From NCBI GenBank assembly GCA_027489365.1, contig JAIXZV010000063.1, positions 1 to 43,860 of the forward strand: DNA of 43,860 nucleotides, in the 5' to 3' direction. The position numbers were made by a program, and so were the translations under genes. The notes beneath the pieces are model-generated. The model did no database searches. It was given only the letters and a program-made list of their open reading frames with translations, and had not been told where the DNA came from. The DNA is from Sphingomonadales bacterium. GTDB taxonomy: Bacteria > Pseudomonadota > Alphaproteobacteria > Sphingomonadales > Sphingomonadaceae. This document shows, in pieces, positions 43,270-43,860 of the stretch. Within the stretch, counting starts at the first letter, position 1, and each line of letters starts with the position of its first letter.

Positions 43270-43860
43270 ATGAAAATCCTGATCGTTGAGGACGACCATC
43301 GCGCCGCCAAGTTGCTGGTCGCGGCCCTGTCGGACATCGGGCACGAGGCGATCGTCGCCCAGGACGGGCGGATCGCGCTGGCGTTGGCAAGCGCCGAGAG
43401 CTTCGACGCGGTACTGCTCGATATCATGCTGCCGCATTTGGATGGCATGTCGGTTGCGCGTGCCTTGCGCGAACGCGGCCTGAACGTGCCGATCCTGATG
43501 CTCACCGCGCTCGGCGATCTCGACGAGCGGCTCGCGGGGCTCGACGCGGGAGCCGACGACTACTTGGTCAAACCCGCCGAACCGCTCGAAATCGAGGCCC
43601 GGATCAAGGCGATCAAGCGCCGCGCCGAACGCAACAACGAGACCGGCGTGCTGCGGGCGGGCGATGTCGAGGTCAATGAGATCAAGTTTCGCGCGGTCCG
43701 CAATGGGCGCCTGTTGGTGCTGCCCAAACTCGAATTTCAGGTGCTGTGCGAACTGGTGCGGCACCGCAACAGCGTCGTCACGCGGGCGATGTTCTACTCC
43801 AACGTGTGGGGCTTCGATTTCGAGCCGACGACGAACATTGTCGAATCCTATATCCGGCGA
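43270..43860 (+). CDS. OmpR-family response regulator, 3' end cut by the window
   Basis: Visible are 197 codons of a two-domain regulator. The receiver domain begins KILIVEDDHRAAKLLVAAL (acidic pair), has the phospho-acceptor Asp in VLLDIMLPHLDG (about residue 52), the switch Thr in ILMLTALGD and the conserved Lys in DYLVKP. The C-terminal winged-helix domain starts near residue 125 (LRAGDVEVNEIKFRAVRNGR, LPKLEFQVLCELVRHRNSVV) and is cut in the recognition helix region (NIVESYIRR). A partner histidine kinase is expected just outside the window. Targets are unknown. Confidence 0.92.
   Translation, partial: MKILIVEDDHRAAKLLVAALSDIGHEAIVAQDGRIALALASAESFDAVLLDIMLPHLDGMSVARALRERGLNVPILMLTALGDLDERLAGLDAGADDYLVKPAEPLEIEARIKAIKRRAERNNETGVLRAGDVEVNEIKFRAVRNGRLLVLPKLEFQVLCELVRHRNSVVTRAMFYSNVWGFDFEPTTNIVESYIRR

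Noticed and set aside
1..43860. CRISPR arrays, insertion sequences, phage genes
   Set aside because: No regularly spaced direct repeats, transposase, integrase or phage structural motifs were seen.

Overview
The window is high-GC alphaproteobacterial DNA. Gene content and style (a FecR-like exported protein, class II DAHP synthase, cyanide-insensitive-type bd oxidase, the CGAGCGAAGTCGAG-type dispersed repeat, 4-bp start/stop overlaps) suggest a sphingomonad (Sphingomonas or a close relative). This is inference from reading only; no database was searched.

Region 1 (1-30745) is a large exopolysaccharide or capsule locus of the Wzx/Wzy type. The + strand block (1-17112) carries the 3' end of a UDP-glucuronate decarboxylase (UDP-xylose), an FkbM-like methyltransferase, a flippase, eight glycosyltransferases, GDP-mannose 4,6-dehydratase, a low-GC polytopic membrane protein (candidate polymerase), the CDP-glucose enzymes RfbF and RfbG, and an SDR reductase/epimerase. 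The - strand block (17153-22861) reads export lipoprotein (Wza/GumB-like), then a fused copolymerase/tyrosine kinase with a (Gly-Tyr)n tail, then an unrecognised single-pass protein, then an O-antigen polymerase/ligase-like protein. The initiating sugar-phosphate transferase (22994-24310) and a divergent WcaI-like glycosyltransferase (24584) follow. A calcineurin-type phosphatase, a FecR-like exported protein with its own terminator, and - strand rmlB, rmlA and galU close the region. Together these could supply UDP-xylose, GDP-, CDP- and dTDP-4-keto-6-deoxyhexoses and UDP-glucose, build a lipid-linked repeat at the inner membrane, flip it, polymerise it and export it. Several nucleotide-sugar routes are only half present here (no RfbH, no RmlC/D, no clear GDP-sugar reductase).

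Region 2 (30419-38834) is housekeeping: a small membrane protein, cioA-cioB with a DUF2474-like peptide, a membrane-anchored FKBP isomerase, rpsU, cysS, a D-2-hydroxyacid dehydrogenase and class II DAHP synthase. The DAHP synthase frame is continuous with an upstream HTH-like segment. That segment is preceded by a cluster of TACCCC/GGGGTA dyads overlapping a possible leaderless promoter, which is the most unusual signal in the window.

Region 3 (38925-43860) holds a tRNA-Glu(CUC) with a good promoter, a frameshifted membrane-protein remnant, the methionine-salvage genes mtnB-mtnD-mtnC-mtnA (with a large inverted repeat between C and A), a sparsely coding stretch, and the start of an OmpR-type response regulator cut by the window end.
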